DNA from: Streptomyces sp. CGMCC 4.7035 | GTDB lineage: Bacteria > Actinomycetota > Actinomycetes > Streptomycetales > Streptomycetaceae | Direction: 5' to 3' | Length of the DNA stretch: 64,000 nucleotides | NCBI RefSeq assembly: GCF_031583065.1 | Contig: NZ_CP134053.1 | Location: 2,604,001-2,668,000, forward strand | Shown: one piece after another, positions 54,466 through 64,000 of the stretch | How the letters are laid out: each line of letters begins with the position of its first letter | Position numbering within the stretch: position 1 is the stretch's first letter | Notes under the pieces: model-generated | What the model was told of the DNA's origin: nothing | Databases searched by the model: none | Seen by the model: only the letters and a program-made list of their open reading frames with translations | Made by a program: the position numbers and the translations under genes

Positions 54466-55731
54466 CTATCCGAAGAGCTTCTTGAGCTCGGCGTTGACCT
54501 TCTTGTCGCACGCGTCGAGCGCGGCCTCCGGGTCGCCGTTCTTGCGGACGACGTTCGCCATCACGTCGTCCCAGGCGGCGATCATCGCCTGGGTCCAGCC
54601 GATGTTGTCGAAGTGGCCGTAGTCGGTGAACAGCTTGACGCCCTCGGCGGGCAGGCCCGTCTTGAGCTTGGTGGCGCTCGCGGCCAGCGAAGTGCGCGGC
54701 GGGATGTGGAAGCCGTAGGAGGTCGACCAGTCCTCCTGGTACTCCTTCTGGTCGATCCACAGCCACTTCACGAATTCCTTGGCCGCGTCGACGTTCTTGC
54801 CCTTGGCGTTGACGAACATCGACCAACCGCCGTTGTAGACCGAAGGCTTGCCCGCCGAGCCCACCTTCGGGAACGGGAAGATGCCGATGTCGTCGCCGAG
54901 CGCCTTCTGCATCACCGGCATGGCCCACATGCCGCACCACTGGATGGCGCACAGGCCCTGGGTGATGGCCGACGGGTCCCACCAGTCGGCGGGCGCGCCG
55001 AGCAGCAGGTTGCCGCTGGTGAAGACCTTGCGCAGCTGCTTGAGACCGTCGACGACGGCGTCCGTGTGATAGGCGATCTCGTTCTTCTCGTTGAGCGTGT
55101 CGGCGCCGGCCGCCCAGATCAGGGGGCGCTCCAGCGGGGTGAGGTCGTTACCGAGGAAGAGCCCCTTCACCTTGCTGGTGGTGAGCTTCTCCCCGGCCTC
55201 GATCAGCTCTTCGAGCGTGGTCGGAACCTTGACCTTCGCCTTCTCGAACAGCGAGGGCCGGTAGAAGAAGAACTGCGGGTCGTCGATCATCCGGACGCCG
55301 TATATCTTCCCGTCGACCGTGTGCGAGGCGATGTCGGCCTGGTTGAAGTCGTCCTTGACCGGGCTGATGATGTCGGTCAGGTCCGCCACCTGGCCGCTCT
55401 TGACGAGCTGGATCTGCGGGTGGAACTCGAAGAGGTCCGGCGCGTTGTCGGTCAGCAGGGCCGCGAACAGCTTCTGCTCGAAGTTGTCGCCAGTGATCCA
55501 CTGCGTGGTCACATTGGCCTTCGTGTAGGCCTTCGCGTACTTCTTGATGGCCTGCTCGGTGCCCGCCTCGCCGTACGCGTGGAAGTACTGGACGAGGTTC
55601 TTGCCCGAACCCGACCCGCCCCCACGGCCGTTGTTGCTGCCGCATGCGGCCAGGGTGCCGGCGGCGGCCATGCCCGCCGCGGCCCGGAAGAGTGACCGGC
55701 GGGACCAGTTGTTGCTGCTCATTGCCGACAT
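54466..55731 (-). CDS. Extracellular sugar-binding lipoprotein
   Basis: A 421-residue CUT1-type binding protein. The Tat-like RRSLFRAAAG leads to the lipobox LAAC with Cys30, followed by a Gly/Ser linker. The mature domain has the family features GDNFEQKLFAALLTDNAPDL, DPQFFFYRP and FVNAKGKNVDAAKEFVKWLW. ATG 55731 follows AAGGACG. It heads the operon binding protein, MalF, MalG, GH2. A perfect 16-bp palindrome lies 157 bp upstream and may be the operator for galactan-derived sugars. Likely ligand: a beta-galacto-oligosaccharide, by neighbourhood. Confidence 0.93.
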   Translation of the reverse strand: MSAMSSNNWSRRSLFRAAAGMAAAGTLAACGSNNGRGGGSGSGKNLVQYFHAYGEAGTEQAIKKYAKAYTKANVTTQWITGDNFEQKLFAALLTDNAPDLFEFHPQIQLVKSGQVADLTDIISPVKDDFNQADIASHTVDGKIYGVRMIDDPQFFFYRPSLFEKAKVKVPTTLEELIEAGEKLTTSKVKGLFLGNDLTPLERPLIWAAGADTLNEKNEIAYHTDAVVDGLKQLRKVFTSGNLLLGAPADWWDPSAITQGLCAIQWCGMWAMPVMQKALGDDIGIFPFPKVGSAGKPSVYNGGWSMFVNAKGKNVDAAKEFVKWLWIDQKEYQEDWSTSYGFHIPPRTSLAASATKLKTGLPAEGVKLFTDYGHFDNIGWTQAMIAAWDDVMANVVRKNGDPEAALDACDKKVNAELKKLFG

Positions 55732-55887
55732 GCTGACGTCCTTGTCTCGAATGCGGCTGCGGCTCTTACAGCTCAGCGCGAGGTGGCTCAAAGAGGTGGC
55801 TGAAATGGGCTTGCGGTGCGGGACGTTAACCTTCGGCTAAGGCTTCGGCAAGGGGTTGGACGAAGCCTGTTCGAAGCGTTGTGCCCG

Positions 55888-55903
55888 GTTCGGAATTCCG
55901 AAC
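55888..55903. promoter_or_regulatory. Perfect 16-bp palindrome upstream of the sugar importer operon
   Basis: GTTCGGAATTCCGAAC is fully self-complementary. It lies between the GH30 stop and the binding-protein start, 157 bp before the latter. A 13-of-16 match lies before the GH43 operon at 38757-38772, 17 kb away. Confidence 0.7.
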
Positions 55904-55971
55904 AAGGAGTGGGGCAAAGGGGGTGAGGGCCGCCGGGTCAGGGGTGCCGGCGGCCCTCGGTCCAGGGGTGG

Positions 55972-57819
55972 TTACTGCCGGAACCAGGCCTCGTTGGACC
56001 CGCCGTCGCAGCTGTAGAGGATCACCTTGCTGCCGTCGGCGGTCGCCTGACCGCTGACGTCCAGGCACTTCCCGGACGCCTCGTTGACGATCTGGCCGTT
56101 GGAGTTCAGCAGCCAGCGTTGCGTACCGTCACCGGTGGGGTCCGCGGCTGTCGTGAGCCCCGAACTCCCGGCGGTCAGAAACCCGTTGGCGCCCTTCAGG
56201 GTGCCTTTCGCGTCGTACGACCACGACTGCCCGTCCCCGCCCGTGCAGGTGCCGATCGCGGCACCGGAGACGTCCGCCGTAAGGCACTTGCCCGACTGCT
56301 TGCCCTGCCAGGCGCCTGTCACGGCCGAAGAGCCGCTGTGACCCTTCTGGGCGAGAACGTACGTCGTGATGGACCGGGCGGGGAGCGTCGTGGAGACGGC
56401 GCCGCCGCTGACGGACGGCTTGGCCACGCTTGCCCAGTTCTCGTCGGCCGACGTCCGCACGGCCTTGGTGGCCCGTACCGGCGCCTTGCTGTTGAAGTGC
56501 AGGTTCAGGGCCGTGTCGGAGGTGTTGTGGTTGTTCACCACGACCACCCACGTGCCGTCCCGGTCGTACGTCGACACCTCGACCCCGTCCGGCGCGCCGG
56601 TCACGTTGTGCGCGACCGAGCCCGGTTTCACGAACTTGCTGTACTGGCCGAGCGCGTAATAGCGCTTGGTGAAGTACAGGGTCTGGTTGCCGCTGGTGGC
56701 GTAGTCCGGGTCGTAGTAGATCAGGCCGTCGTTCCAGCCGGAGTCGTTCTTCGCGTAGGGGTCGGTGCCGATCATCTCCGACAGCGCCACCCACCACTGG
56801 AACGCCGAGTCGTGGGCGGTGGCGAAGTCCTTGTAGATGATCCGGGAGAGGTTGAGACCGCCGTCGATGGTCGGGTCGTACTCCTGTGCCCAGCCCGTCC
56901 CGCCCTTGCCGAAGCAGCAGATCTCGGTGGACCAGGACTCCTTGCCGGCCGCCTTCGACGTCTCGTAGATCTTCGCCCGCTGGTCGTCACCAGGATTGTT
57001 GTACGTGTGGTGGGCCAGTTTCGACACGTACCGGTCCGTGCCCGGCTGCGAGATCCACTGCGGCACCTCGGTGTTGAAGCTGACCGTGCTGCTGGACTCG
57101 TCCGCGATGATGCCGGTCCTCTGGTGCCGGGACCGCTGCTCGGCGCCCAGCGCCCGCACGATGTCGTCCCGCTGGTCGACCGGCACCAGCATGCCCTCCT
57201 GGCCGCAGCTGTCGAAGCTGTTGTTCGGCTCGTTGAAGGGGCTGATGTAGTCGAACTTCTGGCCAAGCCCGGCGAAGTGGTCGGTGACGTCGGCGACGTA
57301 CTTCGCGAAGTCCTCGGTGTTCTCCGCCTTCAGATAGCCGCCGCAGCTCCTGCCGTTGGTCTTCCACTCGGCGGGCGCGCTGTTGACGAAGGCGATGAGG
57401 TCCTGGACGCCGTACTTCGCCGCGTAGGCGAGGAACGTACGGCCGCCCTTGTCCTTGCTCCAGTCGTACGTCCCGTCGTCGTCTCGGAAGTCCTCGGGGG
57501 CGCGGGACGGCGTGGTGACCGCCGTGCCGCCGCCACCGATGTTGTAGCGGTACGAACTCAGATCCAGGCCCTGTGCGGAGAACAGCAGCTTCGCCACCCG
57601 GGCCTGGACGGCGGGGTCGAAGTTCTTGAGGTCATTGACCCACCAGGCACCGGAGGCGCCGATGTTGTCGATGGTCTGGGCGGCGTGCGGGGAGACTTCG
57701 GCGGCCGTGGGGGAGGCCGCGTCGGCGGGCGGAGCGGATATCAGGGCCCCCGTGACAGCGAGTGCGGCTGCGGCTGTCGCGAGGACGGAGCGGTGGGGGG
57801 ATCTGATCGTGCGCGTCAA
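55972..57819 (-). CDS. GH30 endo-beta-1,6-galactanase-like enzyme with CBM13
   Basis: A 615-residue secreted enzyme: signal peptide to about 35, GH30 TIM barrel plus side beta-domain to about 485, and a C-terminal ricin-type CBM13. The catalytic acid is Glu197 (SPFNEPNN) and the nucleophile Glu299 (WSTEICCF). The FNEPNNSFDSCGQEG stretch matches the endo-beta-1,6-galactanase branch that cuts arabinogalactan side chains. The frame begins at TTG 57819 with AAGGGA eight bases upstream; no ATG or GTG start fits the signal peptide better. It lies 19 bp after the ROK gene and is probably cotranscribed with it. Confidence 0.9.
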   Translation of the reverse strand: MTRTIRSPHRSVLATAAAALAVTGALISAPPADAASPTAAEVSPHAAQTIDNIGASGAWWVNDLKNFDPAVQARVAKLLFSAQGLDLSSYRYNIGGGGTAVTTPSRAPEDFRDDDGTYDWSKDKGGRTFLAYAAKYGVQDLIAFVNSAPAEWKTNGRSCGGYLKAENTEDFAKYVADVTDHFAGLGQKFDYISPFNEPNNSFDSCGQEGMLVPVDQRDDIVRALGAEQRSRHQRTGIIADESSSTVSFNTEVPQWISQPGTDRYVSKLAHHTYNNPGDDQRAKIYETSKAAGKESWSTEICCFGKGGTGWAQEYDPTIDGGLNLSRIIYKDFATAHDSAFQWWVALSEMIGTDPYAKNDSGWNDGLIYYDPDYATSGNQTLYFTKRYYALGQYSKFVKPGSVAHNVTGAPDGVEVSTYDRDGTWVVVVNNHNTSDTALNLHFNSKAPVRATKAVRTSADENWASVAKPSVSGGAVSTTLPARSITTYVLAQKGHSGSSAVTGAWQGKQSGKCLTADVSGAAIGTCTGGDGQSWSYDAKGTLKGANGFLTAGSSGLTTAADPTGDGTQRWLLNSNGQIVNEASGKCLDVSGQATADGSKVILYSCDGGSNEAWFRQ

Positions 57820-57838
57820 CTGTGCATCCCTTCCGTCG

Positions 57839-59107
57839 TCATGAAGGTGGTGCGGTACGGCTCCTTGCGGGGGTGGTGCGCTTGGTGGGCCTCTGGTTGT
57901 TGGTGGCCCTCTGGGTGGCCGACTGGAGCGCGCCTTCGAGGGCGAAGGTCGCGGCTCCGAGGCACACCGGGTCGGTGGGGATGGGGGACAGGACGATCTC
58001 GGTGGCGGCGAAGGGCCGCTTCAGCGCGTGCCGGGCGACGGCCTCGCGCACCTCGTTCAGCAACGGCTCGCCGAGCGTGGCCGCGACCCAGCTGCTGAGC
58101 ACGACCACTTCGGGGTTGAGGAGGTTGACCAGGTCGGAGATGCCGGCCCCGAGGTAGCGGGCGGTGTCCCGGACCACCTTGAGCGCGACCGGGTCCTGCT
58201 CGTCGACCCCGCGCGCGAGTGCGTTGATCGTGGCGGTCTGGTCCTCGGGGTGCAGCAGGGTGCTGCGCGGGCTGAGCTCCCGCAGGTTCAGCATGATGCC
58301 GGGCGCCCCGACGTACGTCTCCACACAGCCGTGGTTGCCGCAGTGGCACAGCCGCCCGTCCAGGACCAGGGTGGTGTGGCCCCATTCGCCGGCGCTGTTG
58401 CTGACGCCGCGGTGGAGCCCGCCGCCGAGCGCGAGCCCGGCTCCGACACCCGTGCCCAGGTTGACGACCACGGCGTCCCCGCGCCCGCGGGCGGCGCCGA
58501 ACCACAGCTCGGCGACCGCGCAGGCGCGCAGCGGGTTGTCCAGATAGAGGGGGTAGGCGATGTGCTCGGCGAGCAGGTCGAGCAGCGGCACGTCGTGCCA
58601 GTCCCAGTTCGGGGCGTACTCGGACACGCCCCGGTCGCGGTCGACCTGACCGGGCACGCTGACGCCGACACCCAGGACGCGGGCGCCCTCCACACCGGCC
58701 TGGGTGACCACCGAGCCGACGGCCGCGGCCACATGGGCGACGACCTGCTCCGGGCGGTTCTCACCGGGGCGCATGTCCTCGTCGGCGCGGGCGAGCTGGT
58801 TCAACGCCAGGTCGAACAGCTCGACGCGTACATACGTCTCCGCGATGTCGACGCCGATCAACGCGCCTCCCGACGCGTTGACGGCGACCAGACCGCGCGG
58901 CCGGCCGCCCGCCGAGTCCTCGAAGCCGACCTCGGTGATCATGCGGAGGTCGAGCAGCTCACCGACGAGCGTGGCGACAGTGGCGAGGCTCAGCCCGGTG
59001 GCGGCCGCGAGCTCCTGCCGGGACGTGGGTGACGCGGCGATGATCTGGCGCAGCACCTCATAACGGTTCGCGGTGCGAATGTCGCGTGAGGTGCGCTTCG
59101 CGGACAC
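57839..59107 (-). CDS. ROK-family transcriptional regulator
   Basis: A 422-residue regulator of the NagC/XylR type. The N-terminal winged HTH is EVLRQIIAASPTSRQELAAA then TGLSLATVATLVGELLDLRM. The ROK sugar-kinase-like domain has VVNLGTGVGAGLALGGGLHR and the zinc-binding CHCGNHGCVETY (His/Cys ligands), and EWGHTTLV. GTG 59107 follows GGAGGG. It is followed by the GH30 gene and, further on, the importer operon; a sugar-responsive repressor of these genes is the natural reading. A long C-terminal basic tail is unusual. Confidence 0.93.
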   Translation of the reverse strand: MSAKRTSRDIRTANRYEVLRQIIAASPTSRQELAAATGLSLATVATLVGELLDLRMITEVGFEDSAGGRPRGLVAVNASGGALIGVDIAETYVRVELFDLALNQLARADEDMRPGENRPEQVVAHVAAAVGSVVTQAGVEGARVLGVGVSVPGQVDRDRGVSEYAPNWDWHDVPLLDLLAEHIAYPLYLDNPLRACAVAELWFGAARGRGDAVVVNLGTGVGAGLALGGGLHRGVSNSAGEWGHTTLVLDGRLCHCGNHGCVETYVGAPGIMLNLRELSPRSTLLHPEDQTATINALARGVDEQDPVALKVVRDTARYLGAGISDLVNLLNPEVVVLSSWVAATLGEPLLNEVREAVARHALKRPFAATEIVLSPIPTDPVCLGAATFALEGALQSATQRATNNQRPTKRTTPARSRTAPPS

Positions 59108-59178
59108 GTCCCCGATCCCTCCAGGCCACGGCCAGGCCCAGTGCCTCGGCGCGCCGCGAGCCTATGCCGGTGCGGGGA

Positions 59179-60506
<1,328 letters not shown>

Positions 60507-60515
60507 TCAACCGCC

Positions 60516-61190
60516 ATGACCCGGCCTCCGCTCCCCTCCGCCCTCCCGCAGACCGACCTGACCAGGCACCGCCGCCTGCGCGAGCAGGGCAGCCTCGAAC
60601 GGACCGATCTCCACGCGATCCTCGACGCCGGGTTCGTCTGCCACCTCGGTGTGACCGTCGAGGGCCGGCCGCTCGTCGTGCCTACCGTGTACGGGCGGGA
60701 CGAACGGCAGCTGTACCTGCACGGTTCCGTGGCCAGCCGGAGCCTCGCGGGCGGCACCCGGGTGTGCGTCACCGTCACGCACGTCGACGGGCTCGTCCTC
60801 GCGCGCTCGGTGTTCGAGCACGGCGTCAACTACCGCAGCGCGATCATTCACGGCACCGCCCGCAAGGTCACCGACCCGGACGAGAAGCTGGAGGGCCTGC
60901 GCCGGCTCACCGAGCACGCTACGCCCGGCCAGTGGGCGTACGCCCGGCGGCCGAACCGCAAGGAGCTGGCCGCCACCACCCTGCTGGCGCTGTCCCTCGA
61001 AGAGGCCTCGGTCAAGATCCGTACGGGCGCCCCCGAGGACGGCGACGGACCCGACGCCGAGCTCGGCCTGTGGGCCGGAGTGCTGCCGCTCACCTCGACC
61101 TGGGGCGCACCCGTGCCCGACCCCGTGCTGCCGCCGGACCTCCCCGTTCCGGCACACATCGCGCGGCGCGAGGGGACCCGGCACGGCTGA
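60516..61190 (+). CDS. Pyridoxamine 5'-phosphate oxidase-like FMN-binding protein
   Basis: A 224-residue split-barrel flavoprotein of the type that binds FMN or F420. The strand FVCHLGVTVEGRPLVVPTVY and the GSVASRSLAGG loop are the phosphate-binding features; the C-terminal SLEEASVKIRTGAPED segment is family-typical. The function is not known; some relatives are heme-utilisation or detoxification proteins. No ribosome site precedes ATG 60516. It is divergent from aldO and 58 bp upstream of the radical SAM gene, on the same strand. Confidence 0.88.
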   Translation: MTRPPLPSALPQTDLTRHRRLREQGSLERTDLHAILDAGFVCHLGVTVEGRPLVVPTVYGRDERQLYLHGSVASRSLAGGTRVCVTVTHVDGLVLARSVFEHGVNYRSAIIHGTARKVTDPDEKLEGLRRLTEHATPGQWAYARRPNRKELAATTLLALSLEEASVKIRTGAPEDGDGPDAELGLWAGVLPLTSTWGAPVPDPVLPPDLPVPAHIARREGTRHG

Positions 61191-61248
61191 CGTACAGGCG
61201 GGGGCATACCGTGAGGAGTCGAACGCCTGAGCCGGGAGGAGACACGGG

Positions 61249-62580
61249 ATGGGCAGCCGCACCGCACTGGTCGAGGATCTGATGGAACGATTCCCGCACG
61301 TACCACGGGAAGCCGTCTTCAAAGAGGATCTGCTGCGCGGGGGAGTGGCCTTCGACGCGTCCGCCCTGAGCGACAACGAGTCCGGCGAGGTCAAACCGAA
61401 GTCGTACTTCATCTTCTCCTTCGACCACGGCACCCTGCCCGAGCTGGGTGAGGCGGCGCTGCGCCGTCCACCCGAGGAGATCATCCTCACGGGCGGCCCC
61501 TACGACCTGCGGCGGACCGTCGTCTCCGTACGGGTCAATCCGTCCTCGCCCTATCGTGTGGCCGCCGACGAGGAGGGGCTGCTCGGCCTCTACCTCGACG
61601 GGAAGCGGATCGCCGATGTCGGCGTGCCCCCCATGCCCGAGTACTACCGGCACACCCTCTCCAACGGGAAGTCCGTGATGGAGGTGGCCCCGACCATCCA
61701 GTGGGGCTATCTGATCTACCTCACGGTCTTCCGCGTCTGCCAGTACTTCGGCGCCAAGGAGGAGTGCCAGTACTGCGACATCAACCACAACTGGCGCCAG
61801 CACAAGGCGGCCGGGCGGCCCTACACCGGTGTGAAGGACGTCGAGGAGGTCCTCGAAGCGCTGGAGATCATCGACCGGTACGACACCACGAAGGCCTCCA
61901 CCGCCTACACGCTCACCGGCGGCGCGATCACGTCCAAGGTCGCCGGGCGCGACGAGGCCGACTTCTACGGGCACTACGCCAAGGCCATCGAGGAGCGTTT
62001 CCCGGGCCGCTGGATCGGCAAGGTCGTCGCGCAGGCGCTGCCGAAGGACGACGTGCAGCGGTTCAAGGACTACGGCGTGCAGATCTACCACCCCAACTTC
62101 GAGGTGTGGGACCGGCGTCTGTTCGAGCTGTACTGCCCGGGCAAGGAGCGGTACGTCGGCCGTGACGAGTGGCACAAGCGGATCCTCGACTCGGCGGAGA
62201 TCTTCGGCGCGCGCAACGTGATCCCCAACTTCGTGGCGGGCGTGGAGATGGCCGAGCCGTTCGGCTTCACCACCGTGGACGAGGCGATCGCCTCCACCAC
62301 CGAGGGCCTGCGCTTCTTCATGTCGCACGGCATCACGCCCCGCTTCACCACCTGGTGCCCGGAACCGACGACCCCGCTCGGCAAGGCCAACCCCCAGGGC
62401 GCGCCGCTGGAGTACCACATCCGCCTGCTGGAGGCGTACCGCGCCACCATGGACGACTTCGGGCTCTCCTCGCCTCCCGGCTACGGCCCGCCCGGCCCCG
62501 GCCGCGCGGTGTTCTCGGTCAGCTCCTTCATGGACAGCCTTCCGGCGGGGGAGGGGGCCGAGGAGCCGTCCCACGCGTAA
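61249..62580 (+). CDS. Radical SAM protein with CX8CX2C cluster motif
   Basis: A 443-residue enzyme. The iron-sulfur ligands appear to be Cys164, Cys173 and Cys176 in VCQYFGAKEECQYCDI, that is C-x8-C-x2-C instead of the usual CX3CX2C. The rest fits a radical SAM barrel: TLTGGAITSK (SAM-binding GGE-like segment), ALPKDDVQRFKDYGVQ and VGVEM region NVIPNFVAGVEMAEPFGF. An N-terminal domain of about 145 residues precedes the barrel. The substrate is unknown; it resembles cobalamin-independent, biotin synthase-like family members in layout. ATG 61249 follows GGGAGGAG; a hairpin follows the stop. Confidence 0.88.
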   Translation: MGSRTALVEDLMERFPHVPREAVFKEDLLRGGVAFDASALSDNESGEVKPKSYFIFSFDHGTLPELGEAALRRPPEEIILTGGPYDLRRTVVSVRVNPSSPYRVAADEEGLLGLYLDGKRIADVGVPPMPEYYRHTLSNGKSVMEVAPTIQWGYLIYLTVFRVCQYFGAKEECQYCDINHNWRQHKAAGRPYTGVKDVEEVLEALEIIDRYDTTKASTAYTLTGGAITSKVAGRDEADFYGHYAKAIEERFPGRWIGKVVAQALPKDDVQRFKDYGVQIYHPNFEVWDRRLFELYCPGKERYVGRDEWHKRILDSAEIFGARNVIPNFVAGVEMAEPFGFTTVDEAIASTTEGLRFFMSHGITPRFTTWCPEPTTPLGKANPQGAPLEYHIRLLEAYRATMDDFGLSSPPGYGPPGPGRAVFSVSSFMDSLPAGEGAEEPSHA

Positions 62581-62594
62581 CGATTTCGTCGCGT

Positions 62595-62621
62595 GCCCCA
62601 CTCGTCGAGTCGGAGTGGGGC
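62595..62621 (+). terminator. Terminator after the radical SAM gene
   Basis: GCCCCACTC (62595-62603) and GAGTGGGGC (62613-62621) pair perfectly over 9 bp with a 9-nt loop, 15 bp after the stop codon. Confidence 0.75.
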
Positions 62622-62801
62622 CGCGATCCGTATATCAACTCAACAGAGTGCGACCACTGGTGACGGCATCTGAATAGGCAGCTTGTCAGTTGTGTGGGAA
62701 CCGTGAAAGGCTCTGGGTCTGTCGTGAGACGACCCTCAACTCCCTTGTTTCACAGGTGAGTTGTCTTTGCTTTCTGGAAGCAGTTGATGCAGGAGCCCCC
62801 C

Positions 62802-64000
62802 ATGCCCGACCTGCCGACCCCCCAGGACGCCGCCGAGGCCGCTCTGTTCTCGGAGTGCTGGGACGCGGTCCTGTCGTACGCCGACCTGTGCACCTCCGGG
62901 TCTGCCGCAGGCAGGCACCTGGCCACCGAGGCGTTCACCCACGGCATCCATGAGGCCCGCATTGCCGAGGCCCAGGCGCGGACCACCGGGCGTCGCACCC
63001 CGCGGCTGCCCGGGATCCCCCTGCTGCTGACGTCGGTGCGCACCAGCGCCGCCGCGTGGGAGACCGAGGGCAAGGGGCAGTGGCTCGACCCCGAACTGCG
63101 CCTGTGGCTCAACTCCGAGAAGGCCGCGCGGTACACCGGACCGCCGCTCCTGCGTCCGCTGGCCCTGCGCGGGCTCAGGGACATGCAGGAGCCGGACGCG
63201 GCCCTGCTGTGGCTGGCGGAGGTGGAGGCGCTGCCGCTGCCCGACGTGGCCCGCCGGCTCGGTCTGGACCCGGCGGCCGTGGCCACGGAACTGGCCCAGG
63301 TACGGGCGCTGTTCCGGGACCGTTGCCAGCGCAACCACCTCGACACGCCCATGGACGTCGAGTGCCGCAGCTACTCCCGGCTCCTCGACGCGGTCACCCG
63401 CGCGCCGGGCGCCGAGACACCGGAGGATCTCTCCCGGCACCTCGCCGTCTGCGTGCAGTGCGCGGAGGCGGCGGCGTGCCTGCGGCTGCACGGCGGAGGC
63501 ACGCCCGCCGCGCTGGCGAGCGGAGTGATCGGCTGGGGCGGGCTCGCCTACCTGGAGCGGCGGCGCCGCGCGGCGGAATCCGGGCTGAGCGGCGGACGCG
63601 CCCACGCGGGTACGGACCGGGGCATCGCGCCGGGCATCGTGACGCGGCCCCGGATCGGCAAGACCGGGATCCTGGCCGCGGCCGTGATCGTGTCCGCGCT
63701 CGCGCTCACGGTCTCGCTGATGCAGCTCGGCGACTCGGGCGGACAGGCGAGCGCGAGCGGCGACTCGTCCGACCGGCCGGTCGCCGGGGCGACACCGTCC
63801 CTGCCGTCCCTCGGCACGGTCTCGGGCAACGCCGCGGTCGGCACCTCCTCGACCTCGCGCCCGTCCCACACGCACAACAGCACGAAGAACGACGACTCCG
63901 ACACGGAACCGCAGGGAAAGTCCACGTTGCCCGTGGACGTCTCGTCCGCCGCGTCGGGCTCCGCCGAGGACCCGCGGTCGACCTGCCGGGTGAAGTACGA
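62802..64000 (+). CDS. Membrane protein with sigma-factor-like N-terminus (3' end outside window)
   Basis: The 399 residues visible run off the right edge. The N-terminus (AALFSECWDAVLSYADLCTS, AFTHGIHEARIAEA) and the region around 145-180 (DAALLWLAEVEALPLPDVAR then RLGLDPAAVATELAQVRALF) resemble sigma-70 regions 2 and 4 in degenerate form. A CxxC-containing zinc-finger-like segment (HLAVCVQCAEAAACL, near 212) is followed by a single transmembrane helix (GILAAAVIVSALALTVSLM, about 285-303) and a Ser/Thr-rich extracytoplasmic linker. Streptomyces proteins of this type usually carry an extracellular carbohydrate- or peptide-binding domain. ATG 62802 follows AGGAG. Confidence 0.8.
   Translation, partial: MPDLPTPQDAAEAALFSECWDAVLSYADLCTSGSAAGRHLATEAFTHGIHEARIAEAQARTTGRRTPRLPGIPLLLTSVRTSAAAWETEGKGQWLDPELRLWLNSEKAARYTGPPLLRPLALRGLRDMQEPDAALLWLAEVEALPLPDVARRLGLDPAAVATELAQVRALFRDRCQRNHLDTPMDVECRSYSRLLDAVTRAPGAETPEDLSRHLAVCVQCAEAAACLRLHGGGTPAALASGVIGWGGLAYLERRRRAAESGLSGGRAHAGTDRGIAPGIVTRPRIGKTGILAAAVIVSALALTVSLMQLGDSGGQASASGDSSDRPVAGATPSLPSLGTVSGNAAVGTSSTSRPSHTHNSTKNDDSDTEPQGKSTLPVDVSSAASGSAEDPRSTCRVKY

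Overview
This window is about 72% GC, every gene ends in high-GC third codon positions, GTG and TTG starts are common, and several gene sets are characteristic of Streptomyces: an alditol oxidase, a DUF5753/DUF397 pair, CBM13-tailed glycosidases, and the assimilatory sulfate operon order known from S. coelicolor. It is almost certainly a Streptomyces chromosome segment, outside the ribosomal and DnaA core. I found no tRNA, rRNA, CRISPR array, phage or intact insertion sequence.

Region 1 (1-7.5 kb, all on the minus strand) is a sulfur assimilation operon. A short leader peptide is followed by ferredoxin-type sulfite reductase, a 59-residue double-CxxC protein, cysH, cysC, cysD, cysN, then a sulfonate-type ABC uptake system (lipoprotein and the start of its ATPase) that runs off the left edge. 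Region 2 (7.5-23.6 kb) is mixed: an acetyltransferase, a secreted protein, a GAF-domain regulator, an AidB-like acyl-CoA dehydrogenase, a BrkB-type membrane protein, an NmrA-like oxidoreductase divergent from tandem AraC regulators, a VOC protein, an XRE/DUF397 pair, ThuA, a LacI regulator and a carboxylesterase.

Region 3 (22.6-30.7 kb) has a homocysteine S-methyltransferase divergent from an amino-acid permease across a 13-bp tandem repeat, then a two-component system divergent from a MacB-like ABC exporter. Region 4 (30.7-37.9 kb) has a gene-poor stretch with decayed sequence, a three-gene overlapping operon (DUF4956, VTC-type polyphosphate polymerase domain, PAP2 phosphatase), a large beta-helix surface protein, and a redoxin gene divergent from its probable TetR repressor.

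Region 5 (38.8-59.1 kb) is dominated by plant polysaccharide use. Two coupled GH43 enzymes (the second like exo-beta-1,3-galactanases) lie at 38.8-41.3 kb. A ROK regulator, a GH30 enzyme like endo-beta-1,6-galactanases, a sugar ABC importer and a GH2 beta-galactosidase lie at 49.7-59.1 kb. Together they would trim arabinogalactan side chains and backbone outside the cell, import the galacto-oligosaccharides and hydrolyse them inside. The two halves share a 16-bp palindromic motif in their promoters. Between them is a zone of broken carbohydrate-enzyme genes (41.3-44.6 kb), two regulators, an MFS transporter and an MFS/ABC-2 exporter operon.

Region 6 (59.2-64 kb) holds alditol oxidase, an FMN-binding protein, a radical SAM enzyme with unusual cysteine spacing, and the start of a membrane protein whose N-terminus looks like a degenerate sigma factor.
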